The position numbers were made by a program, and so were the translations under genes. Positions 16,807 to 25,277 of a DNA stretch of 64,000 nt are shown here, one piece after another. This DNA comes from JANMDS01 sp031430575. Lineage in GTDB: Bacteria > Pseudomonadota > Gammaproteobacteria > Burkholderiales > Casimicrobiaceae. The first letter of the stretch is position 1. Each line of letters starts with the position of its first letter. The stretch spans positions 52,022 through 116,021 of the forward strand of contig JANPBT010000015.1 in NCBI GenBank assembly GCA_031430575.1, read 5' to 3'. A model generated the notes under the pieces. The model made no database searches. It was not told the DNA's origin and saw only the letters and a list, made by a program, of their open reading frames with translations.

Positions 16807-16879
16807 TGGATCGGGCGCAAAAATCTGCGTCGCAGGTAAAAAAAAGTGAACTACGAAACAATCGGAAAGGACTAGAAAG

Positions 16880-17305
16880 ATGAAACACGCAAAACAAGCT
16901 GGCTTTACATTATTGGAGTTGATCGTTGTGTTGGCGATTTTGGCTACGATCATGGGCTTTTTGGGTAAGGGGATTATTGATCGCGGCGAGACTGCGAAGG
17001 TGAACGCTACCAAGATCCACATCAGCCAGATTGGTCAGTCGCTGGATGTATTCAAGATCGAAGTCGGCCGGTACCCAACTTCTGGCGAGGGATTAGCCGC
17101 GCTCATTACTGCACCTGGCGGTGTGCAAAATTGGAGCGGCCCGTATCTAAAAGAAAACGGTGGTGCATTGCCAAAAGATCCTTGGGGTGCCGAGTACCGC
17201 TACGCCTCGCCGAACGCAACTGGCGGCTACGATTTGATCTCGCTCGGCAGCGATGGCAAAGAGGGCGGCGAAGCCACGGCGAAAGATATCTCGAACGCGA
17301 AGTAA
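16880..17305 (+). CDS. gspG: major pseudopilin GspG
   Basis: 141 residues with the type III signal peptide MKHAKQAG^FTLLELIVVLAI: prepilin peptidase cuts after Gly, and Glu5 of the mature protein is present. The C-terminal half has the GspG pattern GRYPTSGEGLAALI, WSGPYLK, LPKDPWGAEYRY and the SLGSDGKEGGEATAKDI calcium-site loop. It is the main subunit of the T2SS pseudopilus. A GGAAAGGA ribosome site precedes the ATG. No prepilin peptidase gene is in the window. Confidence 0.97.
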   Translation: MKHAKQAGFTLLELIVVLAILATIMGFLGKGIIDRGETAKVNATKIHISQIGQSLDVFKIEVGRYPTSGEGLAALITAPGGVQNWSGPYLKENGGALPKDPWGAEYRYASPNATGGYDLISLGSDGKEGGEATAKDISNAK

Positions 17306-17317
17306 CGCGATATTTTC

Positions 17318-17800
17318 GTGACGCGTCAAACGTATCGAACGCACCAAGGCTTGCGTCGTCCCCGCGGCGTCACGTTGCTTGAGTTGATTGTCGTCTTGGC
17401 GTTACTGGCTGTTTTGTCCGCGATGGCCGCGCCGATGATCGGCAAAGGCATGGGCACGATCGATCAGCGCGCTGCAGCGCAAAAAATCGCCGCGCTTTTT
17501 AAAGCTGCGCGCAATGAAGCGGTGGCCAAGCGCAAAGAAACGGTCGTCGCAATTAACCCGAAAGCGCTCACGGTGACCGGCGATGGGCGGGATGTGGTGA
17601 AGCTGCCCGCGGGTGTTGCGCTTGATCTCACCACGATCGAAAAAGAAAAAATTGATGAAGACAGCGCCGGCATCCGCTTTTACCCCGATGGCGGATCGAC
17701 CGGCGGGCGCGTGGTCATCAAAAAAGGTGATCGGGCATTGCGCATTGATGTTGATTGGCTCACTGGGCGGGTGAAAGTGAGCGAAGATGCGCCCGCATAA
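17318..17800 (+). CDS. gspH: minor pseudopilin GspH
   Basis: 160 residues from GTG 17318. The prepilin leader ends RPRG^VTLLELIVVLALLAVL, followed by QRAAAQKIAALFKAARNEAVAKR and a beta-rich C-terminus (IRFYPDGGSTGGRVVI), the standard GspH layout. It is probably a minor subunit near the pseudopilus tip. Its end overlaps gspI by 14 bases. The operon position between gspG and gspI supports the assignment. Confidence 0.93.
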   Translation: MTRQTYRTHQGLRRPRGVTLLELIVVLALLAVLSAMAAPMIGKGMGTIDQRAAAQKIAALFKAARNEAVAKRKETVVAINPKALTVTGDGRDVVKLPAGVALDLTTIEKEKIDEDSAGIRFYPDGGSTGGRVVIKKGDRALRIDVDWLTGRVKVSEDAPA

Positions 17801-18248
17801 TCAGCACTACCTGCGGCGCAGATGTGGCCGTTTTCGGGGCAAATCGCGTGGCTTTACGGTGCTCGAAATAGTCATCGCATTTTCGATTGCAGCATTGTCG
17901 ATGACGGCGTTGATGAAGGTTTTTTCAACCGCGCTGGAAGTGACCTCGCGCGCGGGCGGCATCACCCAAGCGACCCTGATTGCGCAAAGCAAATTGGCCG
18001 CGGTCGGTAGCGCGTTTCCGCTGGAAGACGGTGGGCAATCGGGCGAAGAGCAGGGCGGGGCTTATCGCTGGCAGCTGACGATTTCGCCTTATGAAGTGCC
18101 CGTCATCGTCTCTCCCGATGCGCCGGTCGCATTGGCAACGCTGACGTTGCCCTATGAGATGAAGCGCATTGAATCGGTCGTGCGCTATGGCGAGCCCGAG
18201 CGCAACGTTACGCTGGCCACTTACCGCACCGTGCCTAAAAAGCAATGA
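17787..18248 (+). CDS. gspI: minor pseudopilin GspI
   Basis: 153 residues. The leader is unusually long and basic because a motif copy falls inside it and is read as YLRRR, a frame used nowhere else in the window. Cleavage is expected at SRG^FTVLEIVIAFSIAALS. The mature part (LIAQSKLAAVG, YRWQLTISPY) matches GspI. It is thought to start the tip complex with GspJ and GspK. A later start would have to lie inside or after the motif. It overlaps gspH and gspJ. Confidence 0.92.
   Translation: MRPHNQHYLRRRCGRFRGKSRGFTVLEIVIAFSIAALSMTALMKVFSTALEVTSRAGGITQATLIAQSKLAAVGSAFPLEDGGQSGEEQGGAYRWQLTISPYEVPVIVSPDAPVALATLTLPYEMKRIESVVRYGEPERNVTLATYRTVPKKQ
17808..17821 (+). repeat. dispersed motif copy in gspI leader
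   Basis: Exact core, read as YLRRR. Confidence 0.95.
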
Positions 18249-18961
18249 AATCGGCTCAATCTGCGCCGCAGGTATTACGATTAAATGCACGGCGTGCGCG
18301 TGGATTTACGCTAATCGAAGTCATCATCGCTTTTGCATTGCTGGCGATGCTGGCAGCGCTGATGTTTTCTGGCTTTCGCTACGCAACGCGCGCAAGCGAG
18401 GCCGGGATCACCCGCAATGAGATGCATGAAGATATGCGCCGCAGCCAAGATTTTTTGCGGCAACATTTGGAAGAGATGCTGCCGCTACGCTACCAAAAAG
18501 AGCTCGGTCAGCCGCTGCGATTTAAGGGCGATGGCGAGAAAATGATCTACGTCGCGCCTGTGATTTCCCGCATTGCGGAGGGCGGCGTAATGTGGTGGGA
18601 GCTTTCAGCCCGCAGCGAGAAAGACCAGCGGCTGCTCGTGATTCGGCGCGCGCCGATGACCGGCATAGAGTCTGAGCCGCCCGCGTTTGACCCGAAAGAT
18701 GAAAGCGTGCTCGCGCAAGATATTGGGGCGTTTAAGCTTTCTTATTTCGATCAGCCCGATCCGCTCATCGCGGGCAATTGGGTGGATAACTGGACAGACG
18801 ATCAGCGGCTGCCCAATCTGATCCGCGTTGAAATGAAATCGAAATTGGGCCGCGACTGGCCTGAGCTGGTGATCGCGCCGCAAATTTCGCCCTCGGTCGG
18901 CTGCCCCGGACGGTGGCAACCACAGCAAAAACGTTGCCTGCAACCGGGCGTTACGCGATGA
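18245..18961 (+). CDS. gspJ: minor pseudopilin GspJ
   Basis: 238 residues. The leader of about 19 residues contains a motif copy read as SAPQV near residue 6. Cleavage is expected at RARG^FTLIEVIIAFALLAML. The mature part (MHEDMRRSQDFLRQHLEEMLPL) follows the GspJ/PulJ family. The ATG overlaps the gspI stop (ATGA). Together with GspI and GspK it should form the pseudopilus tip. The C-terminal VGCPGRWQPQQKRCLQPGV tail has two Cys that may form a disulfide. Confidence 0.92.
   Translation: MKSAQSAPQVLRLNARRARGFTLIEVIIAFALLAMLAALMFSGFRYATRASEAGITRNEMHEDMRRSQDFLRQHLEEMLPLRYQKELGQPLRFKGDGEKMIYVAPVISRIAEGGVMWWELSARSEKDQRLLVIRRAPMTGIESEPPAFDPKDESVLAQDIGAFKLSYFDQPDPLIAGNWVDNWTDDQRLPNLIRVEMKSKLGRDWPELVIAPQISPSVGCPGRWQPQQKRCLQPGVTR
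18261..18274 (-). repeat. dispersed motif copy in gspJ leader
   Basis: Exact core, read as SAPQV before the prepilin cleavage site. Confidence 0.95.
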
Positions 18962-20025
18962 GCGGCCTAATTCAAATGCCTATGCAAATACCTGCGGCGC
19001 AGATTTGGCCTCAAAAAGCCCAAAACTGCGCCGCAAGTATGGCCGCCCAGCATCGTCGGCAAGCAGGCGTCGCCCTGATTTTGGTGATTTGGGTGGTGGC
19101 TCTGATTACCGGGATCGCACTGTCGTTCGCCCGCTCGCAAAAAGTGGAAGGCGAGCTTTCGCGCAATCAGCGGCTGATTGCGCAATCGCGGGCACTGGCC
19201 GAGGCCGGAATCGCCCGCGCGTTTTATGAGCTGCAAACCCCCAGTTTTGACCCCAATCGTTGGCAGGCAAATGGTGTGGCGTTGGTCTGGGAGGTGGAAG
19301 GTGCGACGGTGAATCTGCGTGCGCTCGATGAATCTGCACGGGTTGATCTCAACACGGCAAACCCCAATTTGCTACGCGGACTCTTCAAAAATGCCGGGGC
19401 AGATGAGGAAGAGGCTACGCGCATTTTGGAAGCGATTCAAGATTGGCGTGACCCCGATGATCTCAAGCGACCCAACGGCGCCGAGGCCGAAGACTATAAA
19501 GCGGCGAGTAAACGCATGCTTCCAACGAACGCTGATTTCGTGAGTGTGAGCGAACTTCAAAACGTTTTGGGAGTCACATCAGAGCTCTTTCAAGCGATTG
19601 AGCCCTTTCTGACTGTAAACTCGCGGCAATCGGGCGTATCCGCCGCACTTGCTGCGCGAGAAGTCTTGCTTGCCATCCCAAATGTGACTGCTGAAAACGT
19701 GGATCTATATTTAGCAACCCGGCGGGAAGTGTATGCGCAAAATGCTGCGAATCCACTGAGCCGCATTCCTATCCCCCCGCTGCCAGGCGTAACGGGGGCG
19801 TTTTTCGTTGCGGGCTCGGGGACGATTCGTATCCAAGTCGACGTGATCACGGAAAATGGTTTTAAGCATGGGCGCGAAGCGATCATTCGCATGCCGCAAT
19901 CCAATCGGGGCGCTTATGACGTGCTCGCATGGAAAGATTTAATCACCCCGATGGCGGGCCCCACCGACGATCTACCTGCGGCGCAGATTGCGCCCGAAAT
20001 TCCGATCAATGGCACAGCCAAATAA
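18958..20025 (+). CDS. gspK: minor pseudopilin GspK
   Basis: 355 residues from ATG 18958, which overlaps the gspJ stop; a second in-frame ATG at 19039 (MAAQHRRQAG^VALILVIWVVAL) gives a more normal short leader and may be the real start. Between the two ATGs lie a forward and a reversed motif copy, which would then be intergenic. The mature protein has the GspK pattern: ESARVDLNTANPNLL, LEAIQDWRDPDD (calcium loop) and SVSELQNVLGV. A further motif copy encodes LPAAQI eight residues before the C-terminus region ends. GspK caps the tip complex. Confidence 0.93.
   Translation: MSGLIQMPMQIPAAQIWPQKAQNCAASMAAQHRRQAGVALILVIWVVALITGIALSFARSQKVEGELSRNQRLIAQSRALAEAGIARAFYELQTPSFDPNRWQANGVALVWEVEGATVNLRALDESARVDLNTANPNLLRGLFKNAGADEEEATRILEAIQDWRDPDDLKRPNGAEAEDYKAASKRMLPTNADFVSVSELQNVLGVTSELFQAIEPFLTVNSRQSGVSAALAAREVLLAIPNVTAENVDLYLATRREVYAQNAANPLSRIPIPPLPGVTGAFFVAGSGTIRIQVDVITENGFKHGREAIIRMPQSNRGAYDVLAWKDLITPMAGPTDDLPAAQIAPEIPINGTAK
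18989..19002 (+). repeat. dispersed motif copy at gspJ-gspK junction
   Basis: Exact core with both AT flanks. Read as IPAAQI if gspK starts at 18958; otherwise intergenic. A degenerate reversed copy follows at about 19025-19038. Confidence 0.95.
19973..19986 (+). repeat. dispersed motif copy near gspK end
   Basis: Exact core, read as LPAAQI near the GspK C-terminus. Confidence 0.95.
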
Positions 20026-21382
20026 CCCCGCGTTTGCCCAATCGGCCTCCGCCAGCGAAACCCTCGGTGCGTTTTGGTCGTGGTGGAGTGGGCGGCTAGC
20101 CGAATGCGTTCCGGCGCCAGCGCGGGCATGGTTTGCCGGGCGCGATCAAACGATGGTGCTCGACTGGGAGCGCGATGGTTTATCGCTAAAGCGCGTGGGC
20201 GGCGCAGGTATCGTCTCAGCGCCACTGACCCGAGCAGCGCTCGAGATTTCATCTAACCCAAAAGCCGATGATTTTGCTGCCGCCATGAAGCAAATCGCCG
20301 CACGGGTGCGCGGCCCGATCACTCTCGCGCTTGGCGAATCGCGGGTGTTGCGCAAGCCATTGCGCCTGCCGCTGGCCGTGCGTGAAAATCTTCGGGTTGC
20401 CGTGGGCTACGATATTGATCGGCTAACGCCCTTTCCCGTGGGCTCGGTGATGTTTGATGCCGCTGAAAAATCGGTGGATCACGCATCGCGCGTAGTGCAC
20501 GCTGATTTTGTGGCCACGCCACGCGCGCCGGTCGATGCTTTGCTTGCAGCAGCGCAGAGGGCTGGCGTGCAGATTAATCGCATCATCCCAGCGGCGCAAG
20601 ACGCTGCGGGCAATCTCAATATGCTGCGCAGCGGCGATGCCGCACTTGCTCGCCCGTGGTGGCAATCGCCTCATCTGTGGTTGGGCTTACTTACTGCGGG
20701 CTTACTCGGCGCGGTTTTGGCATTTCCGGTTTGGCAAAAGCGCGAGCAAATCGTCGCTGCGCAGCCGGTGATGGCGCAGGCCGAAAAAGACGCGACCGAG
20801 ACCGATAAAGTGCTCAGAGAGCTGCAGCTGCGCGTCTCCCAATACAATTTTTTGCCCGCTAAGCGCCATACTTCGCCGTTTGCCGTGCAGGTGCTCGATG
20901 AAGTCACCAAGCTTTTGCCCGACGATACATGGGTGCAAAATTTTGAGCTGAAAACGGTGCGCTCGACCAATGCTTCTGCCGCTGGCGGCACAACCAATAT
21001 CGCCAATCGCGAGCTGCAGTTGCAGGGCGAGAGTGAATCGTCATCAAAACTGATTCCGACTTTTGAAGCGTCGCCATTGTTTGGCACGCCGCAATTTAAA
21101 AGCCCGCTGACCAAGCTCAATTACCCCGGGCAAAACGTCAACGGTGATCGTTTCCATGTTGCGATGGAAATTAAAACAGCGCCGCTGCCTGCCGCCGTGC
21201 CGATCACCACGCAGATCGTCGCAGCGCCTATACCTGCGGCGCAGAATGTGGCGCCTGCAGTGCCGGTAGCTCCGGCAGGCGCAGCGAAATCCGCTGAGAA
21301 AGCAACGGATAGAGCCGCTGAGAAAGCCCCTGAAAAAGCGCTGCCGCCAATGCCAGCGATTCCGACGGAGGGTAAGAAATAG
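20009..21382 (+). CDS. gspL: type II secretion inner-membrane protein GspL
   Basis: 457 residues from ATG 20009, overlapping gspK by 17 bases; a start at 19988 is also open. The N-terminal half is the cytoplasmic actin-like domain (TMVLDWERDGLSLKRVGG, ALGESRVLRKPLRLPLAVRENL) that binds GspE. One membrane segment (LWLGLLTAGLLGAVLAFPVW) sits near residue 220, and the periplasmic part resembles PilN/ferredoxin-like folds (KLLPDDTWVQNFEL). The last 70 residues are an Ala/Pro/Lys-rich tail carrying one motif copy (IPAAQN near 408). GspL links the ATPase to GspM. Confidence 0.9.
   Translation: MAQPNNPAFAQSASASETLGAFWSWWSGRLAECVPAPARAWFAGRDQTMVLDWERDGLSLKRVGGAGIVSAPLTRAALEISSNPKADDFAAAMKQIAARVRGPITLALGESRVLRKPLRLPLAVRENLRVAVGYDIDRLTPFPVGSVMFDAAEKSVDHASRVVHADFVATPRAPVDALLAAAQRAGVQINRIIPAAQDAAGNLNMLRSGDAALARPWWQSPHLWLGLLTAGLLGAVLAFPVWQKREQIVAAQPVMAQAEKDATETDKVLRELQLRVSQYNFLPAKRHTSPFAVQVLDEVTKLLPDDTWVQNFELKTVRSTNASAAGGTTNIANRELQLQGESESSSKLIPTFEASPLFGTPQFKSPLTKLNYPGQNVNGDRFHVAMEIKTAPLPAAVPITTQIVAAPIPAAQNVAPAVPVAPAGAAKSAEKATDRAAEKAPEKALPPMPAIPTEGKK
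21231..21244 (+). repeat. dispersed motif copy in gspL tail
   Basis: Exact core, read as IPAAQN in an Ala/Pro-rich tail. Confidence 0.95.
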
Positions 21383-22011
21383 TGCAGCCCATGTCGCCCT
21401 TGCAGCAGCGCATCCTCGCTGTGCTTTTACTGGTCGCGCTCATTGCAGCTGCCGTGGTTGCTGTCGGCATTCCGCTGCGCAAAGGACACGCCCGCTATGA
21501 TGATCGGCTCGAAGAAATCGTCGATAAAACGGCACGCTGGCAGCGCGTGGCTAAGCAGCGCGCGCAAATGGTAGACGTGCTCAATGCCATGCGCACGAAA
21601 GACCCGAATCGCTTTGCACTTAAAAATAGCGCCGCCAATCTAGCTGGCGCTGAACTGCAAGAGATCGTGCGCTCGGCGGTTGAAGTGCAGGGCGGGCGCA
21701 TCAATACCATTCAAATTTCGACGCCGCGCGAAGAAAGTGGCCACCGCGTTTATGTGGTGAGCACTACGTTTCAGGCCAACGTGAATCAATTGCAAAAAAT
21801 CCTCCATGCTTCAGAAGCCCGCGAGCCATATGTATTTATCGATTCGCTTAATGTGCGCAGCATGACCGCGCGCGGCATCAAACCGACTCCAGGGCAAGAG
21901 CCGTTGGTGTTGGTGACGTTAGAAGCAAGCGCTTTTGCGCCCATGCCGCCGATTAAAGGCGCGGTACCCGATAAAAAACCTGCGGTGCAGAAAGCAGGCG
22001 AAAAAGCATGA
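21382..22011 (+). CDS. gspM: type II secretion inner-membrane protein GspM
   Basis: 209 residues from GTG 21382, which shares a base with the gspL stop; an ATG three codons later (MSPLQQRILAV) is equally plausible. It has a short cytoplasmic N-terminus, a membrane helix (ILAVLLLVALIAAAVVAVGI), a coiled-coil segment (DRLEEIVDKTARWQRVAKQRAQ) and a periplasmic ferredoxin-like domain, as in GspM/PilO. It stabilises GspL. The Lys/Ala-rich C-terminus holds a degenerate motif-like stretch (KPAVQKAG). Confidence 0.88.
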   Translation: MQPMSPLQQRILAVLLLVALIAAAVVAVGIPLRKGHARYDDRLEEIVDKTARWQRVAKQRAQMVDVLNAMRTKDPNRFALKNSAANLAGAELQEIVRSAVEVQGGRINTIQISTPREESGHRVYVVSTTFQANVNQLQKILHASEAREPYVFIDSLNVRSMTARGIKPTPGQEPLVLVTLEASAFAPMPPIKGAVPDKKPAVQKAGEKA

Positions 22012-22841
22012 ATTTAAGCGCTGATCGCACTTCCCGCCGCAGCACTTTTTTGTGGCTGATTCCTTTGGTCGCGCTTGCAGCTTACGGCGGCTACCTCACC
22101 GATTTTGGAAAAAAACTCTTTGGTGATGACGTGGAATGGCGCAATGTGAAAGCAGCCACCACCACCAGCGCGGTCGTCCCCGATATTGCATTCAATGCCG
22201 ATGCCTCGCCATATTCGGCAATTACTGATCGCAATTTGTTCGCCCCATGGCGCAAGCCCGCGCCGCCGCCCGAGGCCGCAAAGCCACCCCCAGAGCCGCC
22301 TAAGCCGCAAATTCGCCGTGGCATTTATGCGCTTACCGGCACCATGCAAATCGGTGATGGCGTCGTCGCCACCGTAAAAGAAAATGCAACTAACCGCAGC
22401 AAGCAGGTCAAACTTGGAGATCAACTCCAGGAGTACACCGTTAAAGCTGTTGAAAATGATCGCATCGTGCTCGCCTATGCTGGCCAAGAGGAAGAGTTAG
22501 TGCTCGCTCGCTATACCCAATCTGGCCGCGCCACACCGCCACCGCAGATTGCGGTCGCCCAGCCCCAAATTGCGCCGCAGATTCCGGGGCAGCCGCCAAT
22601 GCCAGTGCCGCCACCGCAGCCCGGGCAGCCGCAAGGCGCGGCGCGGGTGGGTGGGGCGGCGGTTTCTGGCGGGCTTCAGCCATTCCCACCCTCGGGCACC
22701 GGACCCGGCTTTGGACCGCAACCGACTCCTGTCGCCCCGGCGCAAGCCGTCTCGGCTGTCCCCGTTGCGCAGCAGCCAGCGCCAGAAATTATCGATGTTG
22801 GCGAATTACTCCGCCGCCGCCGCGAAGCTAGGAAGCAATAA
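22008..22841 (+). CDS. GspC-like type II secretion protein with proline-rich tail
   Basis: 277 residues. An N-terminal membrane helix (FLWLIPLVALAAYGGYL) is followed by the homology region of GspC (ITDRNLFAPWRKP, YALTGTMQIGDGVVATV, KQVKLGDQLQEYTVKAVENDRIVL), which contacts the secretin. In place of a PDZ domain, the C-terminal 100 residues are Pro/Gln/Gly-rich with PPQ and QIAPQI repeats. It sits between gspM and gspD, where many operons carry gspN or gspC. The fold assignment to GspC rather than PilP is from motif reading only. Confidence 0.78.
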   Translation: MNLSADRTSRRSTFLWLIPLVALAAYGGYLTDFGKKLFGDDVEWRNVKAATTTSAVVPDIAFNADASPYSAITDRNLFAPWRKPAPPPEAAKPPPEPPKPQIRRGIYALTGTMQIGDGVVATVKENATNRSKQVKLGDQLQEYTVKAVENDRIVLAYAGQEEELVLARYTQSGRATPPPQIAVAQPQIAPQIPGQPPMPVPPPQPGQPQGAARVGGAAVSGGLQPFPPSGTGPGFGPQPTPVAPAQAVSAVPVAQQPAPEIIDVGELLRRRREARKQ

Positions 22842-25277
22842 ATGCATAAGAAAAAAGAATCGTTTTTAGGGTCTCTAAGTATTGCCGTGTTCCTCACGCC
22901 GCTGGGCATAGTGATTGCGCTTTCAGGCTGCGCCACGCCGATAGGGACGTCTCAACCCACTTCTACGCTCTCGGCTGCCGCGCAGGGAGTGGCGACGACG
23001 GCACAATCGAGCGCATCCGCGGTTCAAGCGCTCCCAACGCCAGCTACTCCAATCGCGAATTCCACCACCGAAGCGCAAGGCGCCGCTCGGGTGCTTGCAC
23101 CTAAAAGTAGTGCTGCAAACAAGTCAGGTGCTACACCATCGCTTTTTAGTGAGCCAAACAGAAGCTTATTTATTGGCACTGGCGATTTGGTTAAACCAAC
23201 TCAACCAAAAGCCCTCACGCAAGGCGGCGATATACGCTTCAATTTTGAAAATACGGATGTCCGAGATGCGGTTCGGCAAGTCATGACCGATATGCTGGGC
23301 GAAAACTACATCGTCGACCCAGCGGTCACCGGATCGATAACGTTGCGAATGAATAAGCCCGTTTCGCGCGCTGATCTTATCCCGCTACTTGAAATTATGC
23401 TGCGCCAAGCCAATTCAATTTTGGTCAAAGACGGAGCGATTTGGCGCGTACAGCCGACCGCCGCCGGTGTCCGTGGCGTCGGCAAGCCCGGATTCTTGAC
23501 GCGTCCTGCTGGCGGTGGCTATGGCATCACGATCGTGCCGCTGCGCTGGATCGGAGTCAACGAAATGATGCGCTTACTCGACGCCATCGTCAAAGAGCCC
23601 TCGGGCCAAGGCGGTGCTGGCGGGAGCGTGCGTCCTGAGCCGCTGCGCAATATGCTCATCGTTGCGGGCACGCCCAACGAGACGCAATATATTCTCGACA
23701 CCATCGAAATGTTCGATGTTGATTGGATGAACGGCATGTCCGCTGGGCTTTTTACTCTAGAGCACTCCGAAGCAAAAAAAGTATTGGAAGAAGTGGATAA
23801 AGTGCTTGGCGGTCTCGGTGCGGGTGGCCCGCCGGTGCAAGGCGCTGCAGCCGGAGCAGGGTTGGGCCCACTTTTTGGGCTGGTGCGTGTGCAGCTTATC
23901 GAGCGACTAAATGCAATTCTCGTCATCTCTCCGCGCCCGGAAATGATTGCTCAGGCCGAGACTTGGATTCGCAGGCTAGACCGCGGGGGCAGTGGTGATA
24001 GCACCCGTTTTTACGTTTACAACTTGCAATACACCAGCGCAGAGAAACTAGCGCCTATTCTTCAAGCCGCGATGCAAGGACGGGCCGGGGCTACGACCAT
24101 ACCCGCGGCGCAGACCGCGCCCGGACAAAATCCGTTTTCGATTGCAACGCCAGTTGCCATCCAGAATCAACCCACGAGCCCCGTGCCTGCCGTGCCGCAG
24201 CGCGTCGCGCCGATCGCTTCTGGCGCAGTCGGGGCCGGGCAAGGCTCTGCGATCGCGCGCAACGCCACAATCACTGCCGATAAAGATCGCAACGCGCTCC
24301 TAATCGTTGCCTCGCCGGCTGAATACGGTGCAATCGAGGCTGCGATTAAAAAGCTCGACATCCTTCCGCGACAAGTGATGGTCGAAGTCACCATCCTTGA
24401 GGTTGACCTTACCGATGATTTCGCTTTGGGCGTTGAGTGGGCCGCAACGCGCAGCGCTGAAGGCGCGACTCCGGTTAAGTATGCCGGGAGCGAAGCGCAG
24501 CTAGGTGCAGCAGGTCTTGCGTTCTCCCTTAAAAACAAAACACTTGCGGGCAATATCCTCAACATATTGGATGCCAAATTGAATGCCAACGACGGCAACA
24601 AGCGTGTGCGGATTAACGCAAGCCCGAAGCTCATGGCCGTAGACAATACGCCTGTGACATTTAACGTAGGTCGCTCTGTTAGCGTGCAGACGGGCGCAGT
24701 GACGACACCCGGAACAACATCCACTAACAATTCCACTTCAAGTACGTTTCAATACCTACAAACCGGCATAAGCGTGAGCATCACGCCGCGGATATCCGCA
24801 GGCGGTTTGGTTAACCTTGAGATCACGCAAGAAATTAGCGAGCCTACAGCGTCAACGATAGCGGGAAATACTAACCCTGATATCAGCAAAACAGCGCTCA
24901 AAAATACTGTGCTCGCGCAGGATGGTGAAACGATCGTTATGGCCGGGCTTATTCGAGAGAAAATTACTGACTCGACCAATGGCTTGCCAGGCGTGTCACG
25001 ATTGCCATTTTTGGGCAGTCTGTTCGGCAAACAAGTATTAAATGTAGATAAACAAGAGCTTTTGGTGTTGGTTCGTCCCGTTGTCGTGAACTCTATCGAG
25101 CAGGGGCGCGATGCCGGTGAGGAGATCCGCAATAAGATGCGGTTGCTGAAAGATGCATTTATTGAGGCAAACGTGCCGTTGTCTAAATCTGCGCCGCAGG
25201 TATTAGTGCCGCAGGGCCAAGAGCCAAGTCGCCTACGAATTTCCTCAAACCTCGGGGACAATCCAGAGAAAAAATGA
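22842..25277 (+). CDS. gspD: type II secretion outer-membrane secretin GspD
   Basis: 811 residues. A lipoprotein-like signal ends IALSGC (lipobox Cys near 29), and a long Ser/Thr/Ala-rich linker follows. N0-N3 domains come next (RFNFENTDVRDAVRQVMTDM, ARNATITADKDRNALLIVAS), then the secretin core (RQVMVEVTILEVDLTDDFALGVEW, TVLAQDGETIVMAGLIRE, GVSRLPFLGSLFG, KQELLVLVRPVVV). It forms the outer-membrane channel. The lipidated N-terminus suggests self-targeting or a pilotin-independent route. One motif copy (SAPQV near 782) lies in the S-domain-like C-terminal tail; an apparent degenerate copy lies in the Gly/Ala/Pro linker near residue 422. Confidence 0.96.
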   Translation: MHKKKESFLGSLSIAVFLTPLGIVIALSGCATPIGTSQPTSTLSAAAQGVATTAQSSASAVQALPTPATPIANSTTEAQGAARVLAPKSSAANKSGATPSLFSEPNRSLFIGTGDLVKPTQPKALTQGGDIRFNFENTDVRDAVRQVMTDMLGENYIVDPAVTGSITLRMNKPVSRADLIPLLEIMLRQANSILVKDGAIWRVQPTAAGVRGVGKPGFLTRPAGGGYGITIVPLRWIGVNEMMRLLDAIVKEPSGQGGAGGSVRPEPLRNMLIVAGTPNETQYILDTIEMFDVDWMNGMSAGLFTLEHSEAKKVLEEVDKVLGGLGAGGPPVQGAAAGAGLGPLFGLVRVQLIERLNAILVISPRPEMIAQAETWIRRLDRGGSGDSTRFYVYNLQYTSAEKLAPILQAAMQGRAGATTIPAAQTAPGQNPFSIATPVAIQNQPTSPVPAVPQRVAPIASGAVGAGQGSAIARNATITADKDRNALLIVASPAEYGAIEAAIKKLDILPRQVMVEVTILEVDLTDDFALGVEWAATRSAEGATPVKYAGSEAQLGAAGLAFSLKNKTLAGNILNILDAKLNANDGNKRVRINASPKLMAVDNTPVTFNVGRSVSVQTGAVTTPGTTSTNNSTSSTFQYLQTGISVSITPRISAGGLVNLEITQEISEPTASTIAGNTNPDISKTALKNTVLAQDGETIVMAGLIREKITDSTNGLPGVSRLPFLGSLFGKQVLNVDKQELLVLVRPVVVNSIEQGRDAGEEIRNKMRLLKDAFIEANVPLSKSAPQVLVPQGQEPSRLRISSNLGDNPEKK
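25189..25202 (-). repeat. dispersed motif copy in gspD tail
   Basis: Exact core with full flanks, read as SAPQV. Last copy before a 6.8-kb motif-free stretch. Confidence 0.95.

Noticed and set aside
16821..16838. AATCTGCGTCGCAGGTAA between gspF and gspG
   Set aside because: One inner-core mismatch breaks the palindrome; probably a decayed copy, not counted.
24108..24124. CATACCCGCGGCGCAGA in gspD, and CCAGCGGCGCAAGA in gspL (about 20588)
   Set aside because: Similar to the motif and encode IPAAQ, but have core mismatches. Kept as degenerate copies, not counted in the 44.
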